Shown here piece by piece: positions 21,401 to 34,061 of a stretch of DNA of 64,000 bases. The notes under the pieces were generated by a model that was not told the origin of the DNA, ran no database searches, and worked only from the letters and a program-made list of their open reading frames with translations. Numbering within the stretch: the stretch's first letter is position 1; every line of letters starts with the position of its first letter. The stretch covers positions 62,001 through 126,000 of the forward strand of contig VIIQ02000139.1 of assembly GCA_007449985.2 (NCBI GenBank), given 5' to 3'. A program made the translations under genes and the position numbers. The stretch comes from Desmodesmus armatus (taxonomy: Eukaryota > Chlorophyta > Chlorophyceae > Sphaeropleales > Scenedesmaceae).

Positions 21401-22603
21401 CCCTTCAGGTGTGCCCTGCGCGCCCAGGATGTTGTTGTGCAGAACGCAGGGGAGGTTGTACGCCTGTTTGAGGTACTGCTGCGGGACGCAGCAGCACTCT
21501 GTGAAGCAGCAGCCCAGCTGTACACCGCAAGGAATGCGGTCGTAGCAACAGCCGCCGCAAAGCTGTCTGCAGCAGCAGTACTGCTCTCCACGGAAGAGAA
21601 CTTGGTTTGGTGTTTGGGTGTCATTGCCCCAGCAGTCCTTCATGATGTGGCTGGCAGTTGCGCTCATCAACCGTCTGCCCTGGCACTTGCAGCTCTCTCA
21701 GCAGGCCCAGGGGCGAAACTGCAGCAGCGGCTGGCCAACTTGCTGTGCAGCATGGTCAAGCTCGGCAGCACACCTGTTGCGGCTTTCGTCCCCAAGACTA
21801 CTGCTGCCAAGTCCGCTGCATTACGGAATAGCTTGATCGATGCTGCTGCAATCACTGCAGCAGCAATGCTCAGGGGTGCTGTGAAGGTGCAGCAGCTTTG
21901 CTGTCCTGATGGAAAGGCTGATGGTGCTGGTGACAGCCAGTCAGTTGCCACTTCCATGCTGCCCAACGTATTTATACTGGGGCGCTGCTGCAGCGGGTGG
22001 GCTCAGCAGCTGCATGCTATTGCTGCCACAGCACCCCCAGGGTATGGGCACTTGGCCATGAAACATAGCGTCTTTTCAGAATCCTATGTACTACAGACCA
22101 TGCAGCAGTGGCTAGAGTGCAGCAGCACTCAGCAGCAGCTGGGGGCTGCAGGGTACCCACCTCAGATGCTGCAGCAGGTGGCGGCAGTGCTTGAGGTTGT
22201 TGATGCCAGCACAGACAGCGTGCAGTTTCGAAATGTGTTTCATCTTGTGCCACCCTCCCACGTTTTGGATGTAGTCCAGCAGCTGCAGGCAGCGGGCCGC
22301 GCCCTGTGCTCCTTCTGCGTGCCCTGCCTGTGCAACAACCCTGCCTGTGCCAACTTGTCTGGGCTCACAGAGGTGGGCCTGGTGTCGGGGCGCAGCTGCG
22401 TGTGTGGGGGCTGCCGTGTGGCGCGCTACTGCGGGCGTGCCTGTCAGGGGTCCACCTGGAAGCAGCACAAGCCACAGTGTGCAGCGCTAGCGGCAGCAGC
22501 AGGTGCAGCAGTGCTGGCGGCACTTCCCCAAACGTCAGCAAGCACCCGTGTGGCAGTTCACGCTTTGGGGGTTGGTACACCAGCTGTGTGTTCCCCATGC
22601 TAG
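18411..22603 (+). CDS. Large MYND zinc-finger protein with an in-frame TAA before an exon end
   Basis: Three phase-0 exons: 18411(?)-18863, 19102-20301 and 20729-22603, about 1,170 codons. The first exon has a hydrophobic N-terminal stretch (LPVLLLLFAVAWPAVQG), and the start codon is uncertain (ATG 18411 or 18450). Most of the protein is helical, Ala/Gln/Leu-rich, with a Ser/Gln-rich linker around 19860-20080. The C-terminus, coded at 22300-22480, is a MYND zinc finger: CSFC, then CNNPAC, CVCGGCRVARYCGRACQ and WKQHKPQC, the extended form common in chlorophycean algae. MYND fingers bind Pro-rich peptides. Exon 2 contains TAA at 20290-20292, three codons before a perfect donor (CAGTATCAA|GTGAGT), yet the frame is in phase on both sides of the intron. 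It may be one gene carrying a nonsense allele, a weak donor at CAT|GTGCTG (exon end about 20280) may skip the stop, or there may be two genes. Confidence 0.65.
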
Positions 22604-24047
22604 AGACTTGCTAGCAGCTGTGCTGGTTGTAAGAAAAAGGTTGGTGCTCAGCAGGCTGCTGCTGCTGTACGGAGCTGTACACTGCAGGCAGTGGCTGCCT
22701 GCAAAGAGCGCACGGCTGCTCATTGTTCCGCCCGAGTCTTTTGTAAGGGAGGAAGGGAGCAAGGCTTGCCCGGGAATAGCCAGCTGTGTCGTTGTCTAAA
22801 CTTGTGACAAGTTCAAGATGATGGAAGTGACACACGCGCATGCGATGCGCCTGCACGCGCTCAGCCACCCACACCTCAGGCAGCTCTTCAACCACAAGCA
22901 AAGCCCTGAGAGCCTCACAATAAGTTGGATTGCACTTCATGGCCCAGATGCAACATGTTGTGTCCACCATGCTGCCAGATGTTGGCCCTTGCAATTGGAA
23001 CGCCCAGACCCCTGGTTTTGTAGCTGACCACAACTGCAAGAAGAGGAGGAAGCAGCAGCAGTTATGGTGGCGGCATTGGCAGCGGCATGCCACCACAGTG
23101 CCCTGTTGCTGCCCTGTATACAGGATTTGCTTGCTGTGAGGAGCTGAAGTGCCGCCCATGTAGGCTCTCTATGTCAGAGAGAGAAGAAGGTGACAGGGGC
23201 AAAAAGGACACATCAGATTGCTGATGGTGGTGCTGGTGTCTGGAATGGGACACCAACGCGGTCATCATGCTGCCAGGGGCTGTGGGCAGCGCCCCAGCCC
23301 TCCAGCAGCGAACCTCACAAGGCCCACCTCAGCTGCAAATCCACATCTGTGTTGAGAAACCTGTCTGTATTGAGAAATACAGATAGGGTGTACGAACTAT
23401 ACAGACAGATCCTGTACAAGTATAGTCGTAAAGAAGACGGCTTGGCTTACCATACATGTACCCCTGCAAAAGTCTGCTTGCCAGGCCAGGCAGATGCCAC
23501 GTGGGACTGTGAGGCCCGACCAGCACACACCTTAAAACATGAGCAGAATACTACATAAGCGGGCATCACACACTGCAGTATGCGACGACTACGGTGCTGG
23601 CAAAGGCAACTTCAGCCAGGATCCATGACAGCATGACAGCCATGTGCACGAAGAACCGGCGCAGACAGCCTCGTGCACGCAGGCGACCCAACATTTGCAC
23701 ACAACAGGTGTTTGAGCGCATGCTCTGCACACCCGCCGCAACCAGTCAAAGTGACAGAGTTGCCGAAACAAACTCCCGTTATTCAGAATACAGACCTGAT
23801 CTACTGCTCACACTCATGAAAGAGACTGAGGGGTGCAGGGACAGCTGTTGCATGCAACTGTGCTTGCTGTTGCCACACATATTCACCACTGCACCCACAC
23901 ATTGCCTGATCAACAGCAGACACCACTGTGAGAACACTGAAACATGTACCTCACACTGGTCCAGCATATCATCAGCCTGCTGGAGGGCACTAGCTGTGGT
24001 GGCCACCACCACAGGCCGCAGCAGCTAGCTTGCTGAGCCAGCCTGGC
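22604..24047. other. 3' UTR and intergenic stretch between convergent genes
   Basis: The MYND gene (+) and the K+/H+-exchange-related gene (-) end facing each other here. A TGTAA motif, the usual chlorophyte polyadenylation signal, occurs at about 22629 and 22741. No further gene is supported. Confidence 0.45.
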
Positions 24048-27000
24048 TTAGTACGGTGCTTGGCTGTCCGGGCCCCCACACGTCTTGCAGGCAGCCTTAT
24101 AGTGATCCAGAAAGTGGGGTTGGTGGTACAGCTGCGCCACTTTTTCAGCATCCGATTTCGGCAGGAACTGCGTCAGCCTGCCAGCAGCAGGGCAGGGCAG
24201 CAACACAGCAACTGTCAACAGCTCCACTGAAAGGCAGGCTGCCGCTGCTGTGCCAATAGGACACAACATTTTGCGCTGCTGTGCTGCCAACGGGGTGTAC
24301 AACTGGAGGGCGTACAACCTGCTGTAAGGACGGCGTCAACCAGCAGCAGCCAAGCTTCAGCTTCAGCTAGACCTGACTGTCTCCTGCCTGGGACAGCAGC
24401 ACTGGCTTGAACAGGTATTTTGAGCACTCAACGTGAGCACGTGTCATGGCCCAGCAAGCAAACCCCACCTGGCAAGTGGATCTACCAACTGATCCAGTTG
24501 TGCATCCGGTAAGAACACAGGCAAAGGGAGCCCCTTGTGCCGCCGCCGCCGCTGCTGCTGGTTCTGCTGCTGCTCCCCTTGCAGTACTGTCGCTGTGGAC
24601 ATTGCCCGCTGCTGCTTGCGCTCAGCACCAGCCGGCTGCTGGTGCTACTGCTGCTGCTACTGCTATTGCTACTGCTGGTGCTGCATGCTTCCTGCTGTGC
24701 TCCCAGCTCCAGCTGCAGCTTCTGCTGCAAACTGCAAAGCAGCAGCAACATGCAACGTAGACAACCACATTTCATTGGCAGCAAACTTTGTAAAAGCGCA
24801 TGTGAGTTGCGTGGAGAGTACGGCCCAGCGCTGTGAAATATCCACTTGTAACAACCTCCCCCCCCCCCCCCCTTACGCAGCCCCTGCAAACCAGCCAAGC
24901 TGCCCAGCTTGGGGCGACGCCTGTGGACCCGGCACTGCTGACTGCGGTGGAGAACCAGAATTGCATGACGGCATGCCCTCCTCCCCCCCCCCCCCATTTC
25001 AGCCAACTCGTCAGGCAGTGTGTGGTCACACACCCTTGAAGTGTTGTCGTCGTCAGTCAAAGCTACTGCTGCACCGTTCTCTCCTAAAGCTTCAGAGCAA
25101 CATGCATGCATCCGATGTGCTTGGCCTGCAGCGCTTTCTGCCGCTCTGCTGACCAGCACTGATCTTATAAAACTGACTGCAACTGCCAAGCGCACACAGT
25201 ATGCGTCTTATGACGCCTTACTAGCCAGCACCACTGGTGTGGCAGCACACACGCCTACAAACGACTGCGCCTCCACTCACCGTCACCTCAAAGCCCATTC
25301 GCAAGCGTGCTTTCGAGCAACCACCCTCACCTGTCCGCCTCTGATGCCAGCTGTGCTGCCCATGTGTTGGGCCGCAGCTGCAGCCCCTGCTGCTGCTGCA
25401 GCTCCACAAGTTGCTGCGCCAGCGTCAGCCGCTGCACATCACTCAGCCGATCCAGCACCTCGCACAGCGCAGCAGCACCTGCAGCAGCACCAACACAACA
25501 TAGCACGGCATGACACAGCGCAGCGCAGAGCAGTGGACATGTGCAGCAGCGCAGGGAGGCGCAACAGCTCACACCACGGGGGGGGGTCATGTGTCGGTAC
25601 ATGGCTTGGCATGACAGTGCAGGCTGCACATGCCTGGTAGGTGCCATGAGCATTGAAGGGGCACCTGTTCAGCGTGTTCATCGTACATTCCACGCAATGT
25701 GCAGCGCACTGTTCAGCGTATTTGATGCGGACAGGCCTGCAGTGTGCTGTAGGTAAGCGGCGCTGGTGCACTGCGCTGTTGGTTGCTGCCTGCTGTGCTT
25801 GCTGACTGTTTGCTGCTCTTTGCTGGCTGCTGTGCTTCGCTGCCTGCTATGCATTGGTTTCCTACACGCCGTTCAGGCATGGCATGAACCATGTAACAGT
25901 AATAGTGACAGTGCCAGTGCTATGCTGTGCTCACCTTGACCTGCGCTGCGATTTGAGATGATGCGCCATATGGTGAAGTATATCGTCACGTTGGGCAGCG
26001 GCAGGGGTATGAGGGGTATCTGCACGACACAGCACAGCACAGCACAGCATAGCGTGACCAAGACATAGCACAGCTACGACAGCATGCAGACCAGCACACA
26101 GCGGTGCAACTCCACGTGTGGATCCCACCGTGTCTGGCTGGTGTGCGCAAGGGCTGCTCTTGCTGACGATGGCAGTAGCGTTGTGCTGTCAGCGCCTTGG
26201 GATGGTGTGCACACAGATACAGTATCCAGTGCTGCCATCCTCATGCAGGTGCCATGCAGGGAGAAGGTTCACTTGCTGATGATGACATACCGGGATGTCA
26301 TCATCATTAAGAGCATCTCCCCCCCGCATGGCGCCTGCATGAGATTTGCAGCGCTGGATGCCGTATGCTATGTGCGCCTTGGGATGTTGTACAAACACTT
26401 GCAGTATCCAGCAGCGCTGCAGCTGTCATGCGGGCGCCATGCAGGCGCCTTGTGGGGATGGGATACACTTGCCGTTGAAGGCAGAACAGTAAACAATTGG
26501 CGCGCTGGGATGGAGTGCAGACACATACACTATCCAGCGCTGCAGCTGTCATGCAGCCGCCATGCAGAAGGGCGGTACCACGCAGTGCGCAGCCCCCCCC
26601 CCCCCCCCCCCCGCCCCGCAGGGAACAGGTATTACCCTGAGGGCAAGGGATCAACTGTCGCGCGCAGCTCACCTGGGGGAGGATGGCAAGGGACCAGACA
26701 CGCAGCCGGCTGGCATGGAAGGGTTGAGCCTTGGCCGCCAGCAGCCTCAGGCGGCGCCGCACCAGGCGCTCAGGCAGGGAGCTGGGGTAGCTGAACTGCA
26801 GCAGGTCTGCCTGCAGTGAAGCGGGGGGGGGGGGGGGGTAGGAGGACGTCTTGGACACAAACACGTGTGTGCGTAAGGGGCAGTTGCGTTGCTGAAGTTC
26901 CGGAGGTCTGCCTGCAGCAGGGGCGGGGGTAGGGGGGGAGGGAGGATGTTGCACTTGTACACCTGTGCATGTACTACATGTTGCAACGGTTGCAGGTCCG

Positions 27001-28822
27001 CCAGCAAGGGCGGCTGGGGGCAGGGCAAGGGTGGGTGTTGACGGCGTGGATGAACTGCAGGAGATCTGCCTGCAGCCAGGCGAGGGGCGGGGGGAGCGAG
27101 AGGGTGTTGTGGAAGAGATGAAGAGGAGGAAGTCTCGCACATATAGTTGTGCATATAGATGACAGATGGGCTGCTGAACTTCCTACAGTCTGCCTGCGGC
27201 GCGGGTGCTGGGGAGAGAGGGTGTTGGTGGGGCGCAGGAGGTAATGCGCAGGAGCCCAGGAAAGCTTAGTGTGGTGGAGGTCTCAATGCAGTAACTTTCA
27301 TACACTGCACATGCGTACTTCGCAACACTGGCAAATTCAGGTGACACTAAGGTAGGCTGGGTAGGCTACCAAAGCGTCACCTGCAGTTGCCACTGTTGCG
27401 AAGTCCTCTTGTGAAGTGTATGCTAAGTACCGCATTGACTCTTCCTGGCAGGCCTGCTGGCAGCAAGGGGTGGGGGTGGGTGGGGGGAATCAACATGCAG
27501 GCATGGCTGGGCGCAGATTCAGGCCAGAGGCACGCACACACGCAGCAAGGTGTGCATGAGGCGCAGGGATTGGGACAGGTTAAGAGCAGTGCAGGGGGCG
27601 TTCACAGGACGCAGCAAAGCTTACACTCTGCGCAGGGCGCAGCAGGGCGCGTACGTCGCACAGGACACAGCAAGGCGTGCAGGAGGGAGGGTATGCGCTG
27701 GAGACCCAGGAGCAGTTGCCGTATGCGCGCACATTACACTGCACACTCTGGCGCACTACACTGCACAGCACACACAAGGTGCTGGCAGAATTGCCGGGCG
27801 GAGCAGGGGGGCGGGGGAGTATACAGCACACAGCAAGGCGCGCACACGCATATGCAGGCACGCAGGGGGCTTTAGCCGTGCTTGTGATACAGCCAAGCGT
27901 GCACGAGGCGCAGGCAGGCGGAACGCATAGGAAGGTGGGGCCGCAGGTCAAGGGGCGCGCACTGCAAACAGCTCTTGCTGCGCTACAACTGTCAGGTGAC
28001 CACTCCAACTGCAGGCAGGCATGCAGGAAAGGAGGCCATGCGCATGGGTGAATAGCTATCAAGAATCACTCATGACTCAGTGTGAGTCAGTGTGAGACAT
28101 TTGATAAGGTGTTGCTCACCTGCTGGGGCAGCACCTTGAGGAATGACTCATTAGGGTCCACCCTAGACAGCACTTCCTGAGCCAGCCTGCGCACAGCAGC
28201 CAGCACAGCCAGCAAATGTGACGAGCCGCAGCAGCAACAGTGTAGAAAGTGGCAGACGGTGGTTCCCTTCGTATGAAAGCGCATGCTTTGTCACATAAAC
28301 CAGGCGCGCGCAGGGCATGGGATCCTTCGTGGCACCTTGTGACAGGCAGCTAGCAAGGCCCCAGCCAGCGCTGCTGTCCCCAGGCCCTTCACCCAATAGC
28401 ACAAGCCTTGATGGAAGTCTCCAGGGCCTCTGCTGCGGTTCAGGTGGGGAGGTACCTATTGGTGCGATCACAATACTAACTGCAGGCGCAGGTGATGTTG
28501 TGATCACAGGTGAACCCCTCCATGTGCCAGCCCCCGCCCAAACCTTCCCGCCTTTTTGCGCTTCCAGTGCACACCTGAACAGGCGGTGATTGAAGGTCCC
28601 CTCAGGTGCTGTTGCTACCTTGTGCCACTGCTGATCCGCCTGCGTGCTGCCCCAGCGCTGTATGCTGCCCAGCAGCAGCTGCAGCTTCTCATGCAGGCTG
28701 CTGCCCTCCTGCCAGGGCTTTGGGGCTGTGCTGGCTTTAGGCGCCGACTTCCATGCGTGCCACAGCCAGTAGCGCTTGATGACTGGAACTACGGTCACCC
28801 GGACTTGGGTTCCAGGGGCCAT
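24048..28822 (-). CDS. Mitochondrial K+-H+ exchange-related protein (Mit_KHE1-type)
   Basis: Six exons chain in phase: 28822-28575, 28186-28120, 26810-26673, 26019-25935, 25478-25331 and 24177-24048, giving 271 residues. Landmarks match the family recalled as Pfam Mit_KHE1: an N-terminal strand then KRYWLWHAW; DPNESFLKVLPQ; FSYPSSLPERLVRRRLRLL with a following FHASRLRVW; and the signature PLIPLPLPNVTIYFTIWRII..SAGQG, where Pro-Leu-Pro-Asn leads into an aromatic-rich helix. By family knowledge these are inner-mitochondrial-membrane-associated proteins linked to K+/H+ exchange; the exact biochemistry is unsettled. Exons 1-5 are firm. Exon 6 (LTQFLPKSDAEKVAQ.., stop TAA at 24050-24048) fits the splice phase but is less certain because the intron before it is 1.15 kb. 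Several introns contain C or G runs and repeats. Confidence 0.7.
26195..26575. repeat. Imperfect direct repeats in an intron
   Basis: Three diverged copies, near 26195-26265, 26378-26450 and 26500-26575, share GGGATGG.GTGCA..ACA.ATACA.TATCCAG.GCTGC followed by TCATGC..GCGCCATGCAG. They lie in the intron between exons 3 and 4 of the K+/H+-exchange-related gene. Confidence 0.65.
26793..27199 (-). repeat. Tandem copies of a 3' splice site and exon start
   Basis: Read on -, the genuine exon 3 start is CTGCAG|GCAGACCTGCTGCAGTT at 26816-26793. Related copies lie upstream in the intron at about 26917-26895 (GCAGACCTCCGGAACTTC), 27075-27051 (GCAGATCTCCTGCAGTTC) and 27199-27175 (GCAGACTGTAGGAAGTTC), each followed by C-rich sequence. 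In the exon's reading frame they give ADLLQF, ADLRNF, ADLLQF and ADCRKF. The copies are 110-150 bp apart. Confidence 0.75.
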
Positions 28823-29260
28823 GGCAGCCTATGCGCTGCTGGGGTGTGGGACGCAAGGCTTTGACCAGACGATGCCAGGGAGCAGAGCCAAGTGTTGAGT
28901 TCCTTGAGGCTGTTGTGAAACAGACGGCAAAATGAGTGAACGCTTTGGTTGTGGCAATTGGAAAGGGATCACAAGAATGCACAGGGTGAGTCTGCACAGA
29001 AGTGAATGCAAGAGATCTGAGTCACAGATGCCCAGCAGAATCTGAGTCACTGCAGCCTCGAAGTGTTTGACTTCAGAGCTTACCGTTGTCTTGCAGACCA
29101 TGTTCATCAAAGTCAAAGGCGCGTGGTTTTGCGGTTCCCAACGTATGATCTGGTTAGGTCATCTGGTCTCACGTCGGACACAGCGCCAGCTAATGCACCA
29201 ACTTTGCACACGGAATATTTTCTGTTATACTCAAACGTACAAAAAGCAGTCAAGTGCAAA
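28823..29260. promoter_or_regulatory. Shared upstream region of two divergent genes
   Basis: Only 438 bp separate the ATG of the K+/H+-exchange-related gene (28822, -) and the ATG of the dehydratase gene (29261, +). Both promoters and 5' UTRs must lie here. No clear TATA box is visible in the middle. A bidirectional promoter is an inference from spacing alone. Confidence 0.5.
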
Positions 29261-32200
29261 ATGAAGCCGTCTGAGGCATACTTGACACTCTACAATGTTG
29301 TGCAAGGGATTGGTTGGATTGGTGTGCTTCTGGGGATGTCAACGGCCCTATTCCAGGGCGCTCCACCTGTAGCAGCTTTTCATTTTGGTGCTGGTCCTGC
29401 TGGTGAGCCAGCCTGTGCTTGCTGGTGACATCGGCACCTACAATCTGTTGTAGCTGCTGTGCCTGTTGTAGTACCTGCTGCGTCTGACCGCCTGTTGCCT
29501 CTCCTGCTCAATTGCCGTGCAGCCGTTCTGCAGCTTGCAGCATGCTTGGAGATACTGCACGCAGCATTAGGTATGGGCTTGCGCTTGCTGAATGCAGGGA
29601 CCCCTCAGTCACAGTCCAGCCTGTCATGGCTACAGTCTGCACAATTGTGCAGGGGCCAACCAACAGGAACATCAGCACCCTGCAGCAGGAGCAGCACCAT
29701 CCTGCAGCAGTTGTGCATGTCTGGCTTGTAGCTTCCAGCCATCAAGCAGCTGCCAGCCCAAGCAGTCAACAACATGTCCACGTGCTGCTTTGGGAAGGCA
29801 GCTGCTGTTGCACAGCACTTTGGGACGGTCAGTGTGATGATACACCTACAACATCACAATCGACAGCAGTGCGCTCCTTTACCACTACTTGCACCAAGCA
29901 GCAGCCAGCACTCGGCCATGCTCTGCCCCCCCCCCCCCCCTGCCTGCCCTGACCCATCTGCTGCCCCTTGCCCTGCAGGCCTTGTCAAAAGCAGCCCAGT
30001 CAGCAACTTCTGGCAATGGCTGGGGCGATCCAACGCACTCCTTGTCTTTGCGCTGAGGATACCTGAGGTAAGGCCTATGTTGCAGCGTATCCTGTGCCAG
30101 CAGCACAAACATGGGACCCCTCAAGGGCACATGAACGGGAGCAGAGTGTGTGGAGAGTGGTGGGCAGGGTTGGCGGCGCGCGCAAGTAGACGTGCTGGTG
30201 CAGTTGCCAGGGCATTGCAGGCAGCAGCAGACGTTTGCACCGCCAACAGCACCAGCAGTAGCAGTGCAAAGTGCAGCCCTGGGCGCAGCTGCAGGCAGAA
30301 CCCTGTCTGTACAAAGGTGACCAGAGTGTTTAAACCTTTGTTTGCGCTGTCAGCACTGCTGTTCAAAAGTATTGTCAACCAGCCTCAAAACCACAGTGGA
30401 TGGTTGAGCTTTAGACTGCTGCTACAGATCAGCCACTATGCAACTGCTGTCCCCTGCTGCCCCTTCTGCATTGTCTATTATTCTGCTCATCCTGCAGTTG
30501 CAAATGCTGTGGGGCGGGTACCCTGCCGCAATCATGCTGCTGGTGTGGGCTATCGGAGAGGTGAGCAACAACGACACGACCGCAGTATTAGCCCAAAAGG
30601 GGACTAGCAACTGCAAAGCACTGCTAGCACACCTCGACAGTCACGCGGCCACAGCATGGGGCGTGCAGGCTCCACGTTCAGCAGATGGTAAGCAGGACAG
30701 CAGTGGGATGCTGATGTGCAAAACAGCGCCCCACAAAGCTGAGACTTGCTGTCGGACAGAAAACGACCAGAACATGGCGTACCTGCAGGTAGTGTCCCAA
30801 TGGTGCAGGGCATGACAGCACAGCTATGTGGGCTTCCACATGTCATTGTTGCCAGCTCCAGCGCGCTGACATGGCAGCCAGCATGTGCTGGCAGGAAAAG
30901 AGGTTGCGCATGGGTGTGCGCGCGCGTGTGCGCGTCTGCGGCTGCGCGCGTGCATAATGCTCATGCAGGAATGCGTCCGGGTGCAGAGCGCATGCCATAA
31001 TGCTCTGCTGATTATGCAGTTGCAGGGAGCGGGGGTCCTCATGCAGGGTATTCATTTGGCAGCGCGCCCTTGCTGCATGCATCATGCGCGCAAAGACCTG
31101 CCCTCGCCCAACAGCAGCTGAACCATGATTTCCTCGCATTGCTGTGCTGCGGCAGTAAAAGCGCTCACACTGCACATGCTGCGCCCTGTATCGCTGTGAC
31201 TGTTCTGTTTGTGTGCAGACGATACGGTACCCCTGGTATGCTGCCACCCTCTTGAACGACTGTCCGACCTGGTTGACGTGGTTGCGCTACACAGCCTTCA
31301 TCCCACTATACCCAGCAGGGGTTGTGGCTGAGATGATCCTGTTATACGTGAGTGCGCAGGGGGCTTGCTTGCTAGCAGCGCACCACGTACGCCCTGTGCT
31401 GCGTCTGCATGGGTCTGCGCTAGCACTACTGCAGTACAAAGGCAGCAGCACTATAGCAGTACAGCATGCAGAAGGCATTGTGAAACTGCGCATCGCTGCT
31501 GGCAGACAGATCACAAAGGGCTTGGTGTTCAGCGCAGCGGGTGCATGCTGGCTGTATGGGCCACCAAGTGACTGCTGTGCGGTTGCCTGGTAGGCGCGTA
31601 AACGCTGTGTTGTCATGCATGCAGCGCAAGCCAAACCATCTCTGCACACACCAGTGCAGGCACCGACGTGACAGTGCATCCAGCCGCACTGCCTGCAGCA
31701 TTTCACAAACTGGGGGCCAGCCAGCCCACTGCTTTCTGCTCCCTGCCCCTCCTGTGCTGCTGCTGTACTGTACTGTACTGTACTGTACTGTGCTGTGCTG
31801 TGCTGTGCAGTACGGTGTGCCGTATGTCAAGGAACGCAGCATAATGAGCGTCAGCCTGCCCAACTGGTACAACTTTGCATGGGACCATGCGCTGTTTGTG
31901 CAGGTGGGTGTGCTGATGCTTGCAGCTTCAAGCGACTTGCGTTGAGCGGGCACCCTTGTGCGCTGTTGCTGTTCTACGCAAGCTGTAATGGTGGCCCTGC
32001 CCAGTCGTCCCCATGCTTCGGTGTGGCACTGCTGTCACTTCTGCACTCTCTATGCTGCTGGCAATGCCTGTGTCGATTTGGGAGCACCACGTGTGCACGA
32101 CCGGGGCTTTTGCTGAGTTTGCTTCATCAATTGTTGGTATCGCTGGCCTTACTCAGCAATTCAGCGTGTTGTGGTGTGCTGGCAGTGGCCGCGCCTGCTA

Positions 32201-32758
32201 TGTCAGTTGTCTTGAGATCTTGCATTCTGACTGGGGATGAGCCCTGCTGCCCTGATGTGTGTCTGCCTGCAGGTTATGCTGTTCCTGTACCCCCTAATCT
32301 GGTGGCAGATGTACAGCACTCTGTTGGGCCAGGTGGGTAGCACTGCTGAACAACCGTTCAGCACTGTTTTGAAACTGCATCCTGATAAAGATGGGCGGGG
32401 AGTAATATCAGTATAGCGGGGGAGGTGGGTTTACGTTTCTAGTTGCAGCATTGATTGGGGCCTGCTGCTGCTACGCCCACAATCAGACCAGCAGCTGTGT
32501 CACTGTTTCGGTCTGCCAGTTGCCTCTGCGTTCATAGTCCAGTGCAGCATGCACTGCGCACGTCGCTGCGCCGCGCAACTGCACAGAGTGTCATGCACGC
32601 GCATCCCTTGAAATTTGGGTGAGTCTGATGTCTGCGTTGTTGCCTGCCGTCCATGCGCCTTGTCTCGCTGTCGTGTGGTGTGTCTGCAGCGCAAGCGCAA
32701 GCTGGCAGGCGGACAGAGCCCAGCAACAGAAGCAGCCGCTGTGAAGAAAGAGCAGTGA
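29261..32758 (+). CDS. HACD: Very-long-chain (3R)-3-hydroxyacyl-CoA dehydratase (PTPLA/PAS2/HACD family)
   Basis: Eight exons chain in phase with consensus junctions: 29261-29402, 29523-29570, 29979-30067, 30498-30560, 31219-31347, 31811-31903, 32273-32332 and 32690-32758, giving 230 residues, the usual family size. Landmarks: YLTLYNVVQGIGWIGVLLGM (first membrane helix), LEILHAALGLVKSSPV, LLVWAIGE, and the active-site block LTWLRYTAFIPLYPAGVVAE, which contains the family's catalytic Tyr (RYT) and Glu (VVAE). The last helix MLFLYPLIWWQMYSTLLGQ is followed by a basic tail RKRKLAGG, a plausible ER-retention tail. By family it removes water from 3-hydroxyacyl-CoA, the third step of ER fatty-acid elongation, with KCS, KCR and ECR as partners. 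A TGTAA motif lies at 33571. Exon 2 is only 48 nt. Confidence 0.9.
31761..31810 (+). repeat. TACTG/TGCTG pentamer array abutting a 3' splice site
   Basis: About five TACTG units followed by TGCTG-type units run directly into the TGTGCAG acceptor of dehydratase exon 6 (31811). The tract takes the place of an ordinary polypyrimidine tract. Confidence 0.8.
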
Positions 32759-34061
32759 TCGTATGCAGGAGGCGGCTAAGAGCAAGCCCGCTTGGGCGAG
32801 TGCACTGGCACTCTGTCAAAGTGATAGATGAGCGGGGCAGGGCGCAGCAGCTGCTGCTTGGACAAACAGCAGTAGCTTCGAATGAGGCAGTTGCGCGGGT
32901 AGTGCACTGCGCTATGGCAGTCAGGTTGCCAGCTGCTGTGTCTTTTTGTGGGGTGCTGCAGGCTGCAGTTGCTGTTGTTCTGCTGCAGCAGCAGTCACAC
33001 TGCTGTGGTTTCGCTCTGGCATCTTTGGATGATAGGCAGCACATTTGTTACGCGCTGGGTTGAGGGCTTTTTATAAGCTGCCACGCACCAATATTGTGCT
33101 GAATTGTGCATGTGGCTTGGCTCGATAGGCATGTCCCCTGCAAACACTGCATCACTAGAGTTCAGCTCAGCTGCTGCTTTTCCAGCTGCGCAGCAGGGCT
33201 ACAAAGGGGAAGTTGAACCTGGTTATCAGGTGCACAAGTTGCCAGGGGCAGTGCTGGCCCCTCCTTTTTGCACAGGAGGGGTTTCTGCTAGCTGCTATGT
33301 GCTGCATGGCACAGGCGTTGCGTCTGCTGCCAGGCGCTGCCTTACTGGTGCTCATTTGATGCGATTTTGTGGGCAGTCACCTGCACGCATGTTGCTTCTG
33401 GCATGTCTCGTATGCTTTTGCAATCCTGCTACTTTTGCTTGCACTGCTCCCTGCCAGAACCTTGCCGTCCAGGCAAGATGCTGCAGCTGCAGTATCCTGC
33501 TGCTGTGCATGCTGCTGGTGCTGCTGCCCCAGTCCACTTATGGCGGTTCCAGTTGGTGCAGGATACACTGTAACGTCGTCTTACTGCCCAATATCTCGTT
33601 CAGCTGGACCACACTCCAGCAGGACTGCTCTAGGCTGCAATCACTTTATTGAAGGGGGTGGGGAGAAGCAAGGGGGGCATGCTTCATTTCGTCAGCCAAG
33701 GGGCTGCCTTTCCGTACAGACCCCTTGATTGTTTTTTTACTCATCAGATTGATTGATGGTGGCTTTTTGCGGGCCAAACCTGGGATATCGGCCCGGAAGC
33801 AGGGCCGTTCGCTGCATGGCAAGCGCGAGGCAGCGTCTCATGCCCCGTAGACCGTTTTTTGTATGACAATACAAACATTCAGCATACTCAGAATGCTCGA
33901 AAGGCACTCTTTCACCGTGACACCCGGTTACCGTACTCTCCCACGGCGCTCGGCTGCTTTCGTCTTATAGGGTTGCATCATGTCCATTCCGCCATGCTGA
34001 GTCCAGCTGAGTGAATTCAGCCAATCAAATACTCACAGCGCACTTTACAAAGTCGGTCACC
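32759..34061. other. 3' UTR and intergenic stretch before gene A
   Basis: Downstream of the dehydratase, a frame at 33104-33652 (+) is open but shows no domain. CCAATCAAA at 34020-34028 and TCTTATAG near 33963 lie upstream of gene A and could be promoter elements; this is weak. Confidence 0.35.

Noticed and set aside
23190..24047. Short + strand frames between the MYND and K+/H+-exchange-related genes
   Set aside because: Short, without domains, and located where two convergent 3' UTRs are expected.
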